Source: Cellvibrionaceae bacterium (GTDB lineage Bacteria; Pseudomonadota; Gammaproteobacteria; Pseudomonadales; Cellvibrionaceae). From it: a DNA stretch of 12,319 nt. The stretch lies in contig JALUYN010000351.1 of NCBI GenBank assembly GCA_027012915.1, positions 1 to 12,319 of the forward strand, given 5' to 3'. This document shows positions 1 to 7,643 of this stretch, in pieces. Position 1 is the stretch's first letter; each line of letters begins with the position of its first letter. Under the pieces are notes generated by a model. That model was given only the letters and a program-made list of their open reading frames with translations, was not told the origin of the DNA and ran no database searches. Both the position numbers and the translations under genes were made by a program.

Positions 1-894
1 ATGGCGCTGTCGCAACGGGAAACTGAACCGTTTGGACACATGTTCTATGGTGCCCAGTTTGCCTTCGAATGCCTCGCCCAACTTTTCTTTGAACGCTTCA
101 TCTGGCAGACCCATCAGGTAATCTGCGACGTCGGTTTTCGCCGACCAAACGATCGAACTGTGGTGTTCATCGAACTCAGCAACGTTACCAACCTGCATCG
201 GCAAAAACGCCAGCGGACCCGTCTCCAAAAAACGCTGCCAGGCCGTGAACTGATGAGGGCGCTCGGTTTTTACCGTGCAGACGATGGCGTTGTGGCCATA
301 GTCCCACTCGCGAGTTTCCATACTCAACAATGACCGAACTCGAGAGCTGGCACCATCGGCGGCGACCAACAATCGACTATTCACATTGCGGCCATCCTCG
401 AGAGCAATCGTGCAATTGCCCGCGGAAGCGTTGTGATAAATTTTATCCAGCTTCGCCGGGTGCAATAGGGTAATGCGATCCAGCTGCTGCATACGCTGCC
501 ACAGCAGTGAGGTAATAATGCTGTTCTCGACGATATGACCAAGGCAATCCTGTTGCACTTCCCGTGCATCGAAATGAATCTGGCCGGTTCCATCGGCGTC
601 CCATACATGCATATCGGTGTATGCGCAGACTCGATGATTTTTCACGTCACCCCAAATTCCTACAGACTCCAGCAATTCTCGCGAAGCATGGGTTAATGCC
701 ACGACCCGCGGATCAAAATTGTCTCCTGAATAGGGCTCGGAAGGCTCTGCGGCCTCAATCAGCGCGATCGACAAGCCTTCGCAGTCAGGATGGGTCGCCA
801 ATGAGCAAGCCATGCTGGCTCCCACCAACCCGGCCCCCACAATTACCACATCAAAATTCAGATCCACCGTCGCTGAAGTATGTGCGTTAGTCAT
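1..894 (-). CDS. ubiI: UbiI/VisC-type FAD-dependent ubiquinone hydroxylase (partial, C-terminus beyond window)
   Basis: Reading the minus strand from the ATG at 894 gives 298 codons with no stop to the window edge, so about three quarters of a roughly 400-residue protein is present. The N-terminus holds the FAD-binding GxGxxG at residues 20-25 (VGAGLVGAS). Next come the family signature FDPRVVALTHAS near residue 60, a second FAD-contact motif AADGASSRVR near residue 180, and WQRFLETGPLAFLP near 235. These belong to the UbiH/UbiI/UbiF/Coq6 aromatic-ring hydroxylases. UbiI performs the C5 hydroxylation in ubiquinone synthesis; the FDxR(V)xALT block is more typical of UbiI/VisC than UbiH. It follows ubiH after 31 bp on the same strand, the usual pepP-ubiH-ubiI order, so one operon is likely. 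GAGAG lies just upstream of the ATG. Exact hydroxylation position is inferred from context. Confidence 0.86.
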   Translation of the reverse strand, partial: MTNAHTSATVDLNFDVVIVGAGLVGASMACSLATHPDCEGLSIALIEAAEPSEPYSGDNFDPRVVALTHASRELLESVGIWGDVKNHRVCAYTDMHVWDADGTGQIHFDAREVQQDCLGHIVENSIITSLLWQRMQQLDRITLLHPAKLDKIYHNASAGNCTIALEDGRNVNSRLLVAADGASSRVRSLLSMETREWDYGHNAIVCTVKTERPHQFTAWQRFLETGPLAFLPMQVGNVAEFDEHHSSIVWSAKTDVADYLMGLPDEAFKEKLGEAFEGKLGTIEHVSKRFSFPLRQRH

Positions 895-925
895 CGTCTC
901 TCGAATTGTTTTTGGTTGTTCGTCA

Positions 926-2170
926 TTAACGATCAAGCAGGGGGCGTCGCCCAGCCTGCCCCATGGTTTGCGCCGCCAGTAACTGCTTTGCCGGCGGTAG
1001 CCCCTCCAAACCCAAAAAGCCCAGGGCGCGGAGCGCTGCAGCCGGCAGCGCGGAGCTGCTAAACAGCTTGGTGAGCTTATCGCTGAACTGGATAGTCGCC
1101 TGCTGATCCAGAAGCTGCGCCTGCTCATACCGTTGCAGTACCGATAGCGCGCCCAGGTTCTGTCCTTGCCGCTGGGCACGAGCTAGGATATCAGCCAGTG
1201 CTGCGCAGTCGCGCAGCGCCAAATTGAATCCCTGCCCTGCCACCGGGTGCAGGAAATGCGCGGCGTTGCCCATCACCGCTATCCCGGAGCGCACTTGTTC
1301 TTTCGCCACCATCAATTGCAGAGGGTAGCTATCGCGCTTACCGACACCAATCATATGCCCGAGGCGGAAGCCAAAGCGCTGCTGCAGCACCTGCAAAAAA
1401 TCGGAATCACTCAAAGACAAAATTTCATTGGCCTGAGCAGTCGGCTGAGTCCACACCAAAGCACTTTGTTGCCCTTCAACTCCGCCGAGAGGCAACAGAG
1501 CCATCGGCCCTTGGTCGGTAAAACGCTCATAGGCAACACCACAATGCGGCTCCGCCAGAGCCACATTGGCGATAATCGCTGCCTGATGATAAGGGGTGAT
1601 ATCCACGTCGATACCGAGACTGGTACGCAGCGGCGAATCGGCACCGTCGGCAATTATGACCAACTGGGTATCGAGCTGCTGCGCAGCTCCATCCATAGAG
1701 AAATGTATGCTGGCCCCGTCAACCAGTGGTTGGATACGCTCTACTTGAGCCGGCGCACGCAACACGACGTTGTCGCAGCTGTGCAGATGCTGAATCAACA
1801 CCTGTCCCAGCCAGGCGTTTGCCACAACCGCCCCTACAGACTCCATCCCCAGATCTGCGGCGTCGATAACACTGCCGCCAAAGTGACCACGATCAGACAC
1901 ATGTACCTGACGAATAGGGGTCGCCTGTTGCTGCAAGGTTTGCCACAGCCCTATGCCCTGTAACAGTTCAATACTTCCCCTGGCAATGGCGGTTGAGCGG
2001 TCGTCAAAACTGGGTTGAAAAGCCACCTTGCCCGGGGCGGGGAAGGCAAAATGTTCGAATAGAGTGATACACCAATTTCGATTTATATGGGACAGTAGCG
2101 CCGCCATCGCAGCGCCAACCATACCGCCACCGACGATGGCGATATCCACTTCAGGCTTCGACTGGGTCAT
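926..2170 (-). CDS. ubiH: UbiH-type 2-octaprenyl-6-methoxyphenol hydroxylase
   Basis: The protein has 414 residues, a normal length for UbiH flavoprotein monooxygenases, which hydroxylate the ring of ubiquinone precursors at the inner-membrane Ubi complex. The Rossmann FAD motif GGGMVG is at residues 14-19, the DG motif IIADGADSPLR lies in the middle, and the second FAD motif MGNAAHFLHPVAGQGFN is near residue 300. The usual Asp of GDAAH is Asn here, but Asn is normal in E. coli UbiH, so this supports UbiH and is not a defect. The ATG overlaps the pepP stop by 4 bp (ATGA), indicating translational coupling. The ubiI gene starts 31 bp downstream. Substrate position is assigned from family and gene order. 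Confidence 0.9.
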   Translation of the reverse strand: MTQSKPEVDIAIVGGGMVGAAMAALLSHINRNWCITLFEHFAFPAPGKVAFQPSFDDRSTAIARGSIELLQGIGLWQTLQQQATPIRQVHVSDRGHFGGSVIDAADLGMESVGAVVANAWLGQVLIQHLHSCDNVVLRAPAQVERIQPLVDGASIHFSMDGAAQQLDTQLVIIADGADSPLRTSLGIDVDITPYHQAAIIANVALAEPHCGVAYERFTDQGPMALLPLGGVEGQQSALVWTQPTAQANEILSLSDSDFLQVLQQRFGFRLGHMIGVGKRDSYPLQLMVAKEQVRSGIAVMGNAAHFLHPVAGQGFNLALRDCAALADILARAQRQGQNLGALSVLQRYEQAQLLDQQATIQFSDKLTKLFSSSALPAAALRALGFLGLEGLPPAKQLLAAQTMGQAGRRPLLDR

Positions 2171-3492
2171 TCAGACTTCTCACCGGCCATCAATGCCTCG
2201 ATTTCTTCAACCGTTTTGGGGACCGCAGCAGTCAGTATTTCGCAGCCATCTTTGGTGATCAGCACATCGTCTTCAATGCGAATACCGATACCACGCCACT
2301 TCTGCTCCACATTGAGATTGTCCGGAGCCACGTAGATGCCCGGCTCAACGGTCATGCACATGCCTGCCTCTAAGACTCGCCATTCACCGCCTACTTTGTA
2401 GTCACCGACATCGTGAACATCCATACCCAACCAATGGCCGATACGGTGCATATAAAACTCTTTGTAGTCTTCGCTCTCAATCAGGTCAGCCAGTTCCCCA
2501 CGCAGCAGACCAAGCTCCAGCAGGCCTTCGGTAATAACCCTCACCGAAGCCTCGTGCGGATCATTCCAATGATTGCCTGGTTTAATTTCCGCTAACGCCG
2601 CGTCCTGGGCCTTTAATGTCAGCTCGTAAAGGGCCTTTTGCTCTGTCGAAAACTTACCTCCCACCGGGAAAGTACGGGTAATGTCGGCAGCGTAGTGATT
2701 CAATTCGCAACCGGCATCAATCAATACCAAATCGCCTTTTTTCAACTTTTCGTTATTATCGATGTAGTGCAATACGCAGGCGTTTTCGCCGCCACCGACG
2801 ATGGTACTGTAAGAGGCAAACCTGGCACCATTCATGGCAAATTCGTGCAGAATCTCCGCTTCCAGCTGGTATTCATAAACACCTGGCCGGCAGAATTTCA
2901 TGGCACGCGCATGAGCTCGCGCGGATATTTCACCGGCCTCGCGCATAATGCGTATCTCGGCCGCACTTTTATAAAGGCGCATATCGTGCAGAAAGTGATC
3001 GAGATCCAGAAATTCCCCAGGCGGCGTAGCTCCGCTACGCACCTGCGCGCGAATGGTGTTGACCCAATTCATAACCTGATGATCAAAATCGGCGTCTTTT
3101 CCCAGAGCGTAGTAAACACGCTCACGCCCCTCGATCAATCCCGGCAAAATGTCGTCGATATCGTCGATTGGAAAGGCATCGTCGGCCTTGTACTCTTCGA
3201 TAGCACCATCAGGACCGGCCCGAAAACCATCCCAGATCTCACGCTCGCGATCTTTCTCGCGGCAGAAGAGTATGAACTCACCGTGCTCACGACCGGGCAT
3301 CAGCACCGCCACGGCCTCAGGTTCAGTAAAGCCCGTCAGGTAAAAGAAGTCGCTGTCCTGACGGAACAGATACTCGGTATCCCGACTACGGATCTTTTCA
3401 TGAGCAGAGGGCAGAATGGCAATACTGTTGGGTTCCATCTGCTCCATTAGCGCCTTGCGGCGGCGTTGGAATTCTTTTTTGGTGATACTCAT
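2167..3492 (-). CDS. pepP: Xaa-Pro aminopeptidase (aminopeptidase P)
   Basis: This is a 441-residue M24B metallopeptidase, the same length as E. coli PepP. It removes the N-terminal residue from peptides with proline in position two, in the cytoplasm. The N-terminal creatinase-like domain (about 1-170) is followed by the pita-bread catalytic domain. All five dinuclear metal ligands are visible: D259 (LVLIDAG), D270 (YAADITRTFP), H353 (RIGHWLGMDVHDVG), E383 (VEPGIYV) and E407 (GIRIEDD). It is the first gene of the pepP-ubiH-ubiI group and overlaps ubiH by 4 bp. No clear Shine-Dalgarno sequence precedes the ATG, where AATTTCCT is the local sequence, so initiation may be weak. A downstream start would truncate the conserved N-terminus, so 3492 is kept. 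Confidence 0.95.
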   Translation of the reverse strand: MSITKKEFQRRRKALMEQMEPNSIAILPSAHEKIRSRDTEYLFRQDSDFFYLTGFTEPEAVAVLMPGREHGEFILFCREKDREREIWDGFRAGPDGAIEEYKADDAFPIDDIDDILPGLIEGRERVYYALGKDADFDHQVMNWVNTIRAQVRSGATPPGEFLDLDHFLHDMRLYKSAAEIRIMREAGEISARAHARAMKFCRPGVYEYQLEAEILHEFAMNGARFASYSTIVGGGENACVLHYIDNNEKLKKGDLVLIDAGCELNHYAADITRTFPVGGKFSTEQKALYELTLKAQDAALAEIKPGNHWNDPHEASVRVITEGLLELGLLRGELADLIESEDYKEFYMHRIGHWLGMDVHDVGDYKVGGEWRVLEAGMCMTVEPGIYVAPDNLNVEQKWRGIGIRIEDDVLITKDGCEILTAAVPKTVEEIEALMAGEKSE

Positions 3493-3579
3493 AGGAAATT
3501 ATTATTTGGTTTTCGGTTATCTGGCGCAATCCTGTTCACTTCAGCTGTCCGATCGTCTCCACGAGAGCGGGCCCTTGTT

Positions 3580-3626
3580 GAATCCAGATACCTCACCACA
3601 GAGATCGCCGCTTTCGCGGGAATGAC
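3580..3626. repeat. Degenerate short palindromic repeat remnant between ygfB and pepP
   Basis: Read on the minus strand, the spacer holds GTCATTCCCGCGAAAGCGG (from 3626) and, further on, TCTGGATTC (ending near 3580). This matches the general form of the dispersed GTCATTCCCGCnnnnGCGGGAATCC repeats seen in many proteobacterial genomes, here with a decayed second half. The 177-bp spacer 3493-3669 has no convincing gene. Recognition is from memory of the repeat class and copy number in this genome is unknown. Confidence 0.45.
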
Positions 3627-3669
3627 AACTGCGGTTTTCTACCTGACCGAACCATACTGAGTTATGAAG

Positions 3670-4281
3670 CTAGTGAAGCGTTGCCGGTTTCTCAGCGGAG
3701 TTCTCACCGCCAAAATCAGCAAACAACGTCAGCACTGCCATGCGCACGTATTCGACGATTTCAAAAAGGCTAGCCTCGGCTTCCTCTTCTTCCTCATCGC
3801 CCCCGTCACCAATACTGACAATTGCGGCCATATCCCGCAAGGCGTCGGCAGCGTCTTCTGAAAATTTGGCGTTGGGATCAATACCTGCACTGCCAAATCC
3901 GGTAAGGAAACCGTGACACCATTCGCCCACGGCGCGAGTGCGGTCTTCCATATCAGCCTCGTCATCCGGCAACAACATTTGAAAGCTGTAGCCTTGATCC
4001 TGCAGTTGCGCCAGGGTTACGTGATACAAGCGCGCCAGTTCCGCCTGCACTTTACCTTCCGGATCACTCTCCACACCATGCTCTTCGTTGGTAATAACAT
4101 CCAGGAACTCCAACGACTGAGTCAGCCACTCCTCGCCTTCCAGGCGCTGACCACCAGCCAACTTGCCAGTCAACATACCGTGCAGTTCTGCCGGGCTATT
4201 GAGGGCACCCACAGGCACCAGCAGATGGTTTAACAATTCAAAACTGATCAGGGATTCAACACTACTCATGGAGACATACAA
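3670..4281 (-). CDS. ygfB: UPF0149 family protein YgfB
   Basis: The 203-residue protein is all-helical in character and matches the UPF0149/YgfB/YecA family. The PAELHGMLTGKLAGG block (about residues 30-45) and the central GEWCHGFLTGFG segment (about 118-130) are the family hallmarks, and a C-terminal EIVEYVRMAVLTLFADF helix follows. An acidic run (DGGDEEEEEAEA, around residues 158-169) precedes the last helix. The family usually lies beside pepP and opposite zapA, as here. In Pseudomonas aeruginosa, YgfB is reported to dampen expression of alpA-dependent genes and so to affect beta-lactam resistance; whether that holds here is unknown. The start may be 4281 (AAGG four bases upstream) or 4269 (MSSVES). 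I keep 4281 but the choice is uncertain. Confidence 0.88.
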   Translation of the reverse strand: MYVSMSSVESLISFELLNHLLVPVGALNSPAELHGMLTGKLAGGQRLEGEEWLTQSLEFLDVITNEEHGVESDPEGKVQAELARLYHVTLAQLQDQGYSFQMLLPDDEADMEDRTRAVGEWCHGFLTGFGSAGIDPNAKFSEDAADALRDMAAIVSIGDGGDEEEEEAEASLFEIVEYVRMAVLTLFADFGGENSAEKPATLH

Positions 4282-4311
4282 CCTTGGTCGATAGGAGGCA
4301 AAAAGGCCTTC

Positions 4312-4320
4312 ATATTAGCA
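4312..4320 (-). promoter_or_regulatory. Possible extended -10 promoter for ygfB
   Basis: On the minus strand, TGCTAATAT reads from 4320 to 4312 and fits an extended -10 (TGn-TAATAT), about 30 bp upstream of the ygfB start. No good -35 hexamer is found at the expected distance, which is tolerable for extended -10 promoters. Prediction only. Confidence 0.4.
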
Positions 4321-4467
4321 CGAATCAGTGCAGCAAACGCCCGACAACCCCTTCGAGCGACACCAACAACCCGCAACCGGCTCCGAGCCATCAGTTGCAG
4401 AAATTAGAATATTGGCTTTAATTACTGACAATTAGATCACAAAAGCTAGAATCTACTTCAAGATTTA

Positions 4468-4496
4468 TTGACCCCTTACGAAGGGCACCATATAGT
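4468..4496 (+). promoter_or_regulatory. Sigma-70 promoter for the zapB-like/zapA operon
   Basis: TTGACC (4468-4473) and TATAGT (4491-4496) are separated by exactly 17 bp, a near-consensus sigma-70 arrangement. Transcription would begin near 4503, giving a leader of about 64 nt before the zapB-like start. The AT-rich stretch just upstream (about 4405-4465) could act as an UP element. The 285-bp spacer 4282-4566 holds the divergent ygfB and zap-operon promoters; no other gene is seen in it. Confidence 0.6.
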
Positions 4497-4566
4497 TACA
4501 GAAGTCGTGACCGGACTGTTACGACAATCGCGACACCCAATCTAACCACCGAACCGGTTCACATCC

Positions 4567-4776
4567 ATGACAGATCAATTGCTAGAAACACTGGAAGGCA
4601 AGCTAGAGCAGCTGTTGACCCTGTGCGATCGTCTGCAGGAAGAAAACCGGTCCTACAAACAACAGGAAACCGAGTGGCATCAGGAACGGGCTCGCCTGAT
4701 TGAGAAAAACGAACTGGCCCGCAATCGAGTGGAAGCCATGATCACGCGCCTCAAGGCTCTGGAATCTGACGCATGA
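4567..4776 (+). CDS. Small ZapB-like coiled-coil protein (TIGR02449-type)
   Basis: The 69-residue protein is highly charged, has no transmembrane segment, and is almost entirely predicted coiled coil, with heptad-spaced Leu/Ile residues (LLETLEGKLEQLLTLCDRLQEEN). Small proteins of this kind sit immediately upstream of zapA in Pseudomonas and relatives and are annotated as TIGR02449 or cell-division ZapB-like. ZapB in E. coli links ZapA to MatP at the division ring; that role is only inferred here. The stop overlaps the zapA start (ATGA, 4773-4776), so the products are probably made together. There is no evident Shine-Dalgarno sequence before the ATG. The conserved pairing and coiled coil make a true gene likely despite its size. 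Confidence 0.8.
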   Translation: MTDQLLETLEGKLEQLLTLCDRLQEENRSYKQQETEWHQERARLIEKNELARNRVEAMITRLKALESDA

Positions 4777-5066
4777 GCAACGATACCGTTTTTGTAAAGA
4801 TCCTGGATAAGGAATATCAGGTGGCCTGCCCTCCAGATGAGCGCATGGCGCTGACCCAAGCGGCCCAAGAGTTGGATAACCGCATGCGGGTAATCAAAGG
4901 CTCCGGAAGCGTTATAGGACTGGAACGAATCGCAGTGATGGCAGCCTTGAATCTCAGCTATGAGCTGCAACAATCACAGTCTCAAACTCAACAAAGTAAT
5001 CTCAGCGAAGAACGCCTCGAAGCGCTCAATGAGCGACTGAGTCAAGCCCTGGACCAGCTGTCCTAA
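4773..5066 (+). CDS. zapA: Cell division protein ZapA
   Basis: This 97-residue protein matches ZapA. It has an N-terminal small domain with VFVKILDKEYQVACPPDE (residues 5-23), the conserved LDNRMRVIKGSG segment (about 34-45), then RIAVMAALNLSYEL and a C-terminal coiled-coil helix. ZapA tetramers cross-link FtsZ filaments at the Z ring. Translation is coupled to the zapB-like gene through a 4-bp overlap. The order zapA-6S RNA-fau that follows is a well-known gammaproteobacterial arrangement and supports the call. Confidence 0.93.
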   Translation: MSNDTVFVKILDKEYQVACPPDERMALTQAAQELDNRMRVIKGSGSVIGLERIAVMAALNLSYELQQSQSQTQQSNLSEERLEALNERLSQALDQLS

Positions 5067-5173
5067 GCCATTTACCCAAAAGCTGAGCGACTTGTAACGC
5101 CTGCGCATTCTGATTCCATCTCAGAGCATCTTTCCAGCTGCAATACAAGACTACTCATGCAATCTGGGCGAGT

Positions 5174-5179
5174 TATAAT
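5174..5179 (+). promoter_or_regulatory. -10 element of the 6S RNA promoter
   Basis: A perfect TATAAT lies 7 bp before the presumed 6S RNA 5' end. No good -35 hexamer occurs at 16-18 bp spacing, so activation or alternative sigma factor use is possible. The 119-bp stretch between zapA and the RNA holds no gene. Confidence 0.55.
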
Positions 5180-5185
5180 AGAAGC

Positions 5186-5360
5186 AACCCTGGAGTGCAG
5201 GCCAGTCAGCAAGTCCTCGAGCCGATAATTTTTATCCCGGGTGTTTCTCGCCAGTGCCAGTGTGCATGTCCGCACGACGGAAAGCCTTCGGTATTGCAGA
5301 AGCTCCCACCTTGAACCCTACGGTTCAAGGCCAAGTTGACAGCGGCACCTTCGGGGCCAC
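5186..5360 (+). ncRNA. ssrS: 6S RNA (SsrS), regulator of RNA polymerase
   Basis: The zapA-fau spacer carries recognisable 6S RNA landmarks. CCCTGGAGTGC (5188-5198) pairs with GCACCTTCGGGG (5345-5356) to form the closing stem. GAGCCGATA (5219-5227) is the conserved 5' arm motif. CCTTGAACC (5309-5317) and GGTTCAAGG (5322-5330) form a perfect 9-bp hairpin with a CTAC loop, as in E. coli 6S RNA. The length of about 175-180 nt is normal. 6S RNA mimics an open promoter and binds sigma-70 holoenzyme, accumulating in stationary phase. It is probably cut from a transcript that continues into fau. Exact ends are estimated from the stem and the upstream TATAAT. Confidence 0.85.
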
Positions 5361-5436
5361 TATTTCATATTTCAGGCGTAGCCACCCTTCTGATGGCACT
5401 TGTGGCCAGACCGCATCACCTTATATCCTATTCATC

Positions 5437-6027
5437 ATGGATGACCGCCGAGAACTCAGACAAAAATTGCGTCAACGACGCAGAAGCCTGTCCCCAAAGC
5501 AACAAAGCGATGCAGCCTTCAACCTCTGCCGACGATTGCGTCATCAACTGTTTTTTCTGCGAGCCAAACACATTGCCCTGTATTTGCCCAATGACGGTGA
5601 GATAGATCCGCAACCGCTGTTAAAACTGGCACTGATGATGGGCAAACACTGCTATCTGCCGGTGCTATCCCCAGATCGCAATAACACTCTGCGATTTCTG
5701 CCCTTCGATAACAAGACAGTCCTGACGAAAAATCGATTTGGCATTCCCGAACCTCAGGTACGTCACCACCGCCAACGCAAAGCCAGGCGCCTGGACCTGG
5801 TACTAATGCCGCTGGTGGGATTTGATGCAGAAGGAGGTCGCATGGGCATGGGTGGAGGCTTCTACGACCGCACCTTTGCCTTCCGACAGCAACAAACCAA
5901 CTCCAAACCGCGATTAGTAGGGCTGGCCCACCAGTGCCAACAGGTAGCACAACTGGAGTTAGCCAGCTGGGATATTCCCCTGGATGCTATAGTCACAGAC
6001 CAACAACTGATAACCCCTAAATCCTGA
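5437..6027 (+). CDS. fau: 5-formyltetrahydrofolate cyclo-ligase
   Basis: The 196-residue enzyme converts 5-formyl-THF to 5,10-methenyl-THF using ATP. The N-terminal basic segment RQKLRQRRRSLS (residues 8-19) and the substrate-site region LPNDGEIDPQPLL (about 50-62) fit the family. The ATP/Mg signature GGRMGMGGGFYDR (133-145) is essentially complete. The frame is open from an ATG at 5254, but that extension lies inside 6S RNA and resembles no protein. The ATG at 5437 gives the expected length. Gene order zapA-ssrS-fau is conserved; in E. coli this product (YgfA) has been linked to persister formation. Only 12 bp separate it from yjbR, so they are likely cotranscribed. Confidence 0.93.
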   Translation: MDDRRELRQKLRQRRRSLSPKQQSDAAFNLCRRLRHQLFFLRAKHIALYLPNDGEIDPQPLLKLALMMGKHCYLPVLSPDRNNTLRFLPFDNKTVLTKNRFGIPEPQVRHHRQRKARRLDLVLMPLVGFDAEGGRMGMGGGFYDRTFAFRQQQTNSKPRLVGLAHQCQQVAQLELASWDIPLDAIVTDQQLITPKS

Positions 6028-6039
6028 GGCAGGCCCATC

Positions 6040-6471
6040 ATGGATTATCAGCAAGCCAGAGACTACTTTCTTAGCAAACCCGAAGCCGAGGAAGACTTCC
6101 CGTTCTATCCGGATGTACCCGTATTCAAAGTGAAAGGGAAAATGTTCGGTTTGCTGAGCTATGGCAAAGAGGGGGCGCCACAGGCAGATACCGCTCGCAT
6201 GAATTTAAAATGCGATCCCGAACACGCTCTGACCCTGCGTTTTTTCTTTGAAGGAGTACAGCCCGGCTACCACATGAACAAGAAACACTGGAACACGGTG
6301 ATGCTCGATCAATCAGTACCGTACTATGATCTGCAACAAATGATTGATCATTCCTATGGGCTGGTTATTAAAAAGCTCAAAAAAGCCGAACGCCAGTCAC
6401 TGGAGCTGGCATACGGCCGCGAAGCGCTCTATGGCAGCGATAGCGCAAATACCCCTACTACCGGCAGGTGA
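6040..6471 (+). CDS. MmcQ/YjbR family DNA-binding-like protein
   Basis: The 143-residue protein matches the MmcQ/YjbR (double-wing/CyaY-like fold) family. It has DYFLSKPEAEEDFPF at the N-terminus, VFKVKGKMFGLL near residues 28-40, the conserved NLKCDPEHALTLR strand, and PGYHMNKKHWNTV near residues 82-94. The molecular role is not established; structures suggest nucleic-acid binding. The start is supported by GAGG at 6026-6029, which overlaps the fau stop codon. It probably forms a small operon with fau. Its 3' end overlaps the convergent nuclease-family gene by 43 bp. The tail SDSANTPTTGR is low-complexity and probably dispensable. Confidence 0.87.
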   Translation: MDYQQARDYFLSKPEAEEDFPFYPDVPVFKVKGKMFGLLSYGKEGAPQADTARMNLKCDPEHALTLRFFFEGVQPGYHMNKKHWNTVMLDQSVPYYDLQQMIDHSYGLVIKKLKKAERQSLELAYGREALYGSDSANTPTTGR

Positions 6472-7520
6472 TCGGAAATATCCAGGGTATCGCGCTGGCG
6501 AATGTAGCTGTTCTGCAATTGCCACTGATTACTGTAGAACAGGTAATCGATGGTTCTATCCGGTGCGGTTACCCGCGGATCGTTGGACAGGTGGGTATAC
6601 CAACGGGCTTCCTCGGCAGAATTCAGGTTCTCAAGGGACGGAATTGCTCCATAGTTCTGATACAAGGGTGCAATAGCTGTGTCTTTGTCGTAAATACCGG
6701 TCCCCGCCTGCTCGATGCGCGGCCTCTGACGGTCACCATCGGGCGGCAACAGGTTAAAGTCGCCACCCAGCACCCAAGGTATGCCAGCGGCATCCAATGC
6801 CTCTAGGCGTTTCTGTGTTGCTGCCACCTGACCGCGCATAACATCGGTGCCCTCACCCCAGGCGTCATAGTGAGTATTGAGCACAGCGACAACCTGTTCC
6901 CCCACCTGCAAATGAGTCTCCAGCAGTGCGCGCTGAAAATAAAAGCGCTGAGACACCGGATCCATGGGCATCAGCGGCAACTGATAGCGATCAGACTGCA
7001 CAATAGGATGACGCGACAAGGTCAACAATTTCATACCCACCGATCCAGCTATCTTGGGATGCGGCACATAATCTGCCTTCCAGTAATAGGCGGATGACTC
7101 GCAGGGAAATGCTTCTTTTTCGAGGCGCTGTTGCAGGGCCGTAATCTGATCGTAATTGTGGGTGCGGGAATCCGTAGCGTCGTTGATTTCCTGAATCAGC
7201 ACAACATCCGGATCTTCGTCGCGGATGATGTCAGCCACCCGGTCCAGCGTCAGCTGCACATGCTCCATTGAAGGCTGACTGTCTGTAGCACCGTCCATGT
7301 CATAGAAAAACACGTAATTTTTGCTGGCCATATACTGCACATTGAAGCTCAGTACCTTGAAGTCTGTAAGGCTATCTTCATCAGCCGGTGCCTCGTTATT
7401 GCAGGAGTATTCAGCACTTTGATGATCCGGATACTGGGGCACCCCTTGCCAGGCCCAGCCCAGAAAACCTGTGGCTATCAGCACCACAACCAAACTCAAC
7501 TTCAAAAGAAATTTCAACAT
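6429..7520 (-). CDS. Membrane-anchored endonuclease/exonuclease/phosphatase (EEP) family protein
   Basis: The 363-residue protein begins with a hydrophobic segment (residues about 4-21) that should act as an uncleaved anchor or signal peptide, placing the catalytic domain in the periplasm. The EEP (DNase I/Exo III-like) fold is shown by VLSFNVQY (N60), DVVLIQEI (metal-binding E111), LNTHYDAWGEG, LGGDFNLLPP near residue 252, IDYLFYS and the C-terminal SDHLP with the catalytic D/H pair at 350-351. All catalytic positions are present, so it is probably active. The substrate is unknown; nucleic acid or a phosphoester such as a lipid or inositol phosphate are possible. GAGAG precedes the ATG. It is divergent from the LexA-box gene and converges on yjbR. 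Confidence 0.87.
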   Translation of the reverse strand: MLKFLLKLSLVVVLIATGFLGWAWQGVPQYPDHQSAEYSCNNEAPADEDSLTDFKVLSFNVQYMASKNYVFFYDMDGATDSQPSMEHVQLTLDRVADIIRDEDPDVVLIQEINDATDSRTHNYDQITALQQRLEKEAFPCESSAYYWKADYVPHPKIAGSVGMKLLTLSRHPIVQSDRYQLPLMPMDPVSQRFYFQRALLETHLQVGEQVVAVLNTHYDAWGEGTDVMRGQVAATQKRLEALDAAGIPWVLGGDFNLLPPDGDRQRPRIEQAGTGIYDKDTAIAPLYQNYGAIPSLENLNSAEEARWYTHLSNDPRVTAPDRTIDYLFYSNQWQLQNSYIRQRDTLDISDHLPVVGVFALSLP

Positions 7521-7598
7521 AGCTCTCTCATATTTATTGTTATCTATTGCGCCTGAAATACCCTTGGCAAGGCGTTATTAGGCTTGTCCCGTTTGTAC

Positions 7599-7627
7599 TT
7601 GGCAACCACTCTCGAAGCAAATATACT
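7599..7627 (+). promoter_or_regulatory. Sigma-70 promoter of the S24/UmuD-like gene
   Basis: TTGGCA (7599-7604) and TATACT (7622-7627) are spaced by exactly 17 bp, giving a near-consensus promoter. Its -10 overlaps the left half of the LexA box, so LexA binding would block polymerase directly. Transcription would begin near 7634. Confidence 0.7.
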
Positions 7628-7643
7628 GTACAGAAATACAGTA
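7624..7643 (+). promoter_or_regulatory. LexA operator (SOS box)
   Basis: The 20 bases TACTGTACAGAAATACAGTA contain CTGT-N8-ACAG exactly and match the gammaproteobacterial LexA consensus at both flanks. The box overlaps the -10 of the downstream promoter and lies 14 bp before the gene start. It therefore predicts DNA-damage induction of the 7658-8113 gene. Confidence 0.9.

Noticed and set aside
1..333. Plus-strand open frame at the left edge
   Set aside because: It is antisense to the clear ubiI reading frame, which is open to the window edge with conserved flavoprotein motifs.
2638..3450. Plus-strand open frame of 270 codons opposite pepP
   Set aside because: Antisense to the conserved PepP catalytic gene; its translation shows no coherent domain.
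5254..5436. N-terminal extension of fau from an upstream ATG at 5254
   Set aside because: The extra 61 codons lie mostly inside 6S RNA and do not resemble the enzyme family; the ATG at 5437 gives the normal length.
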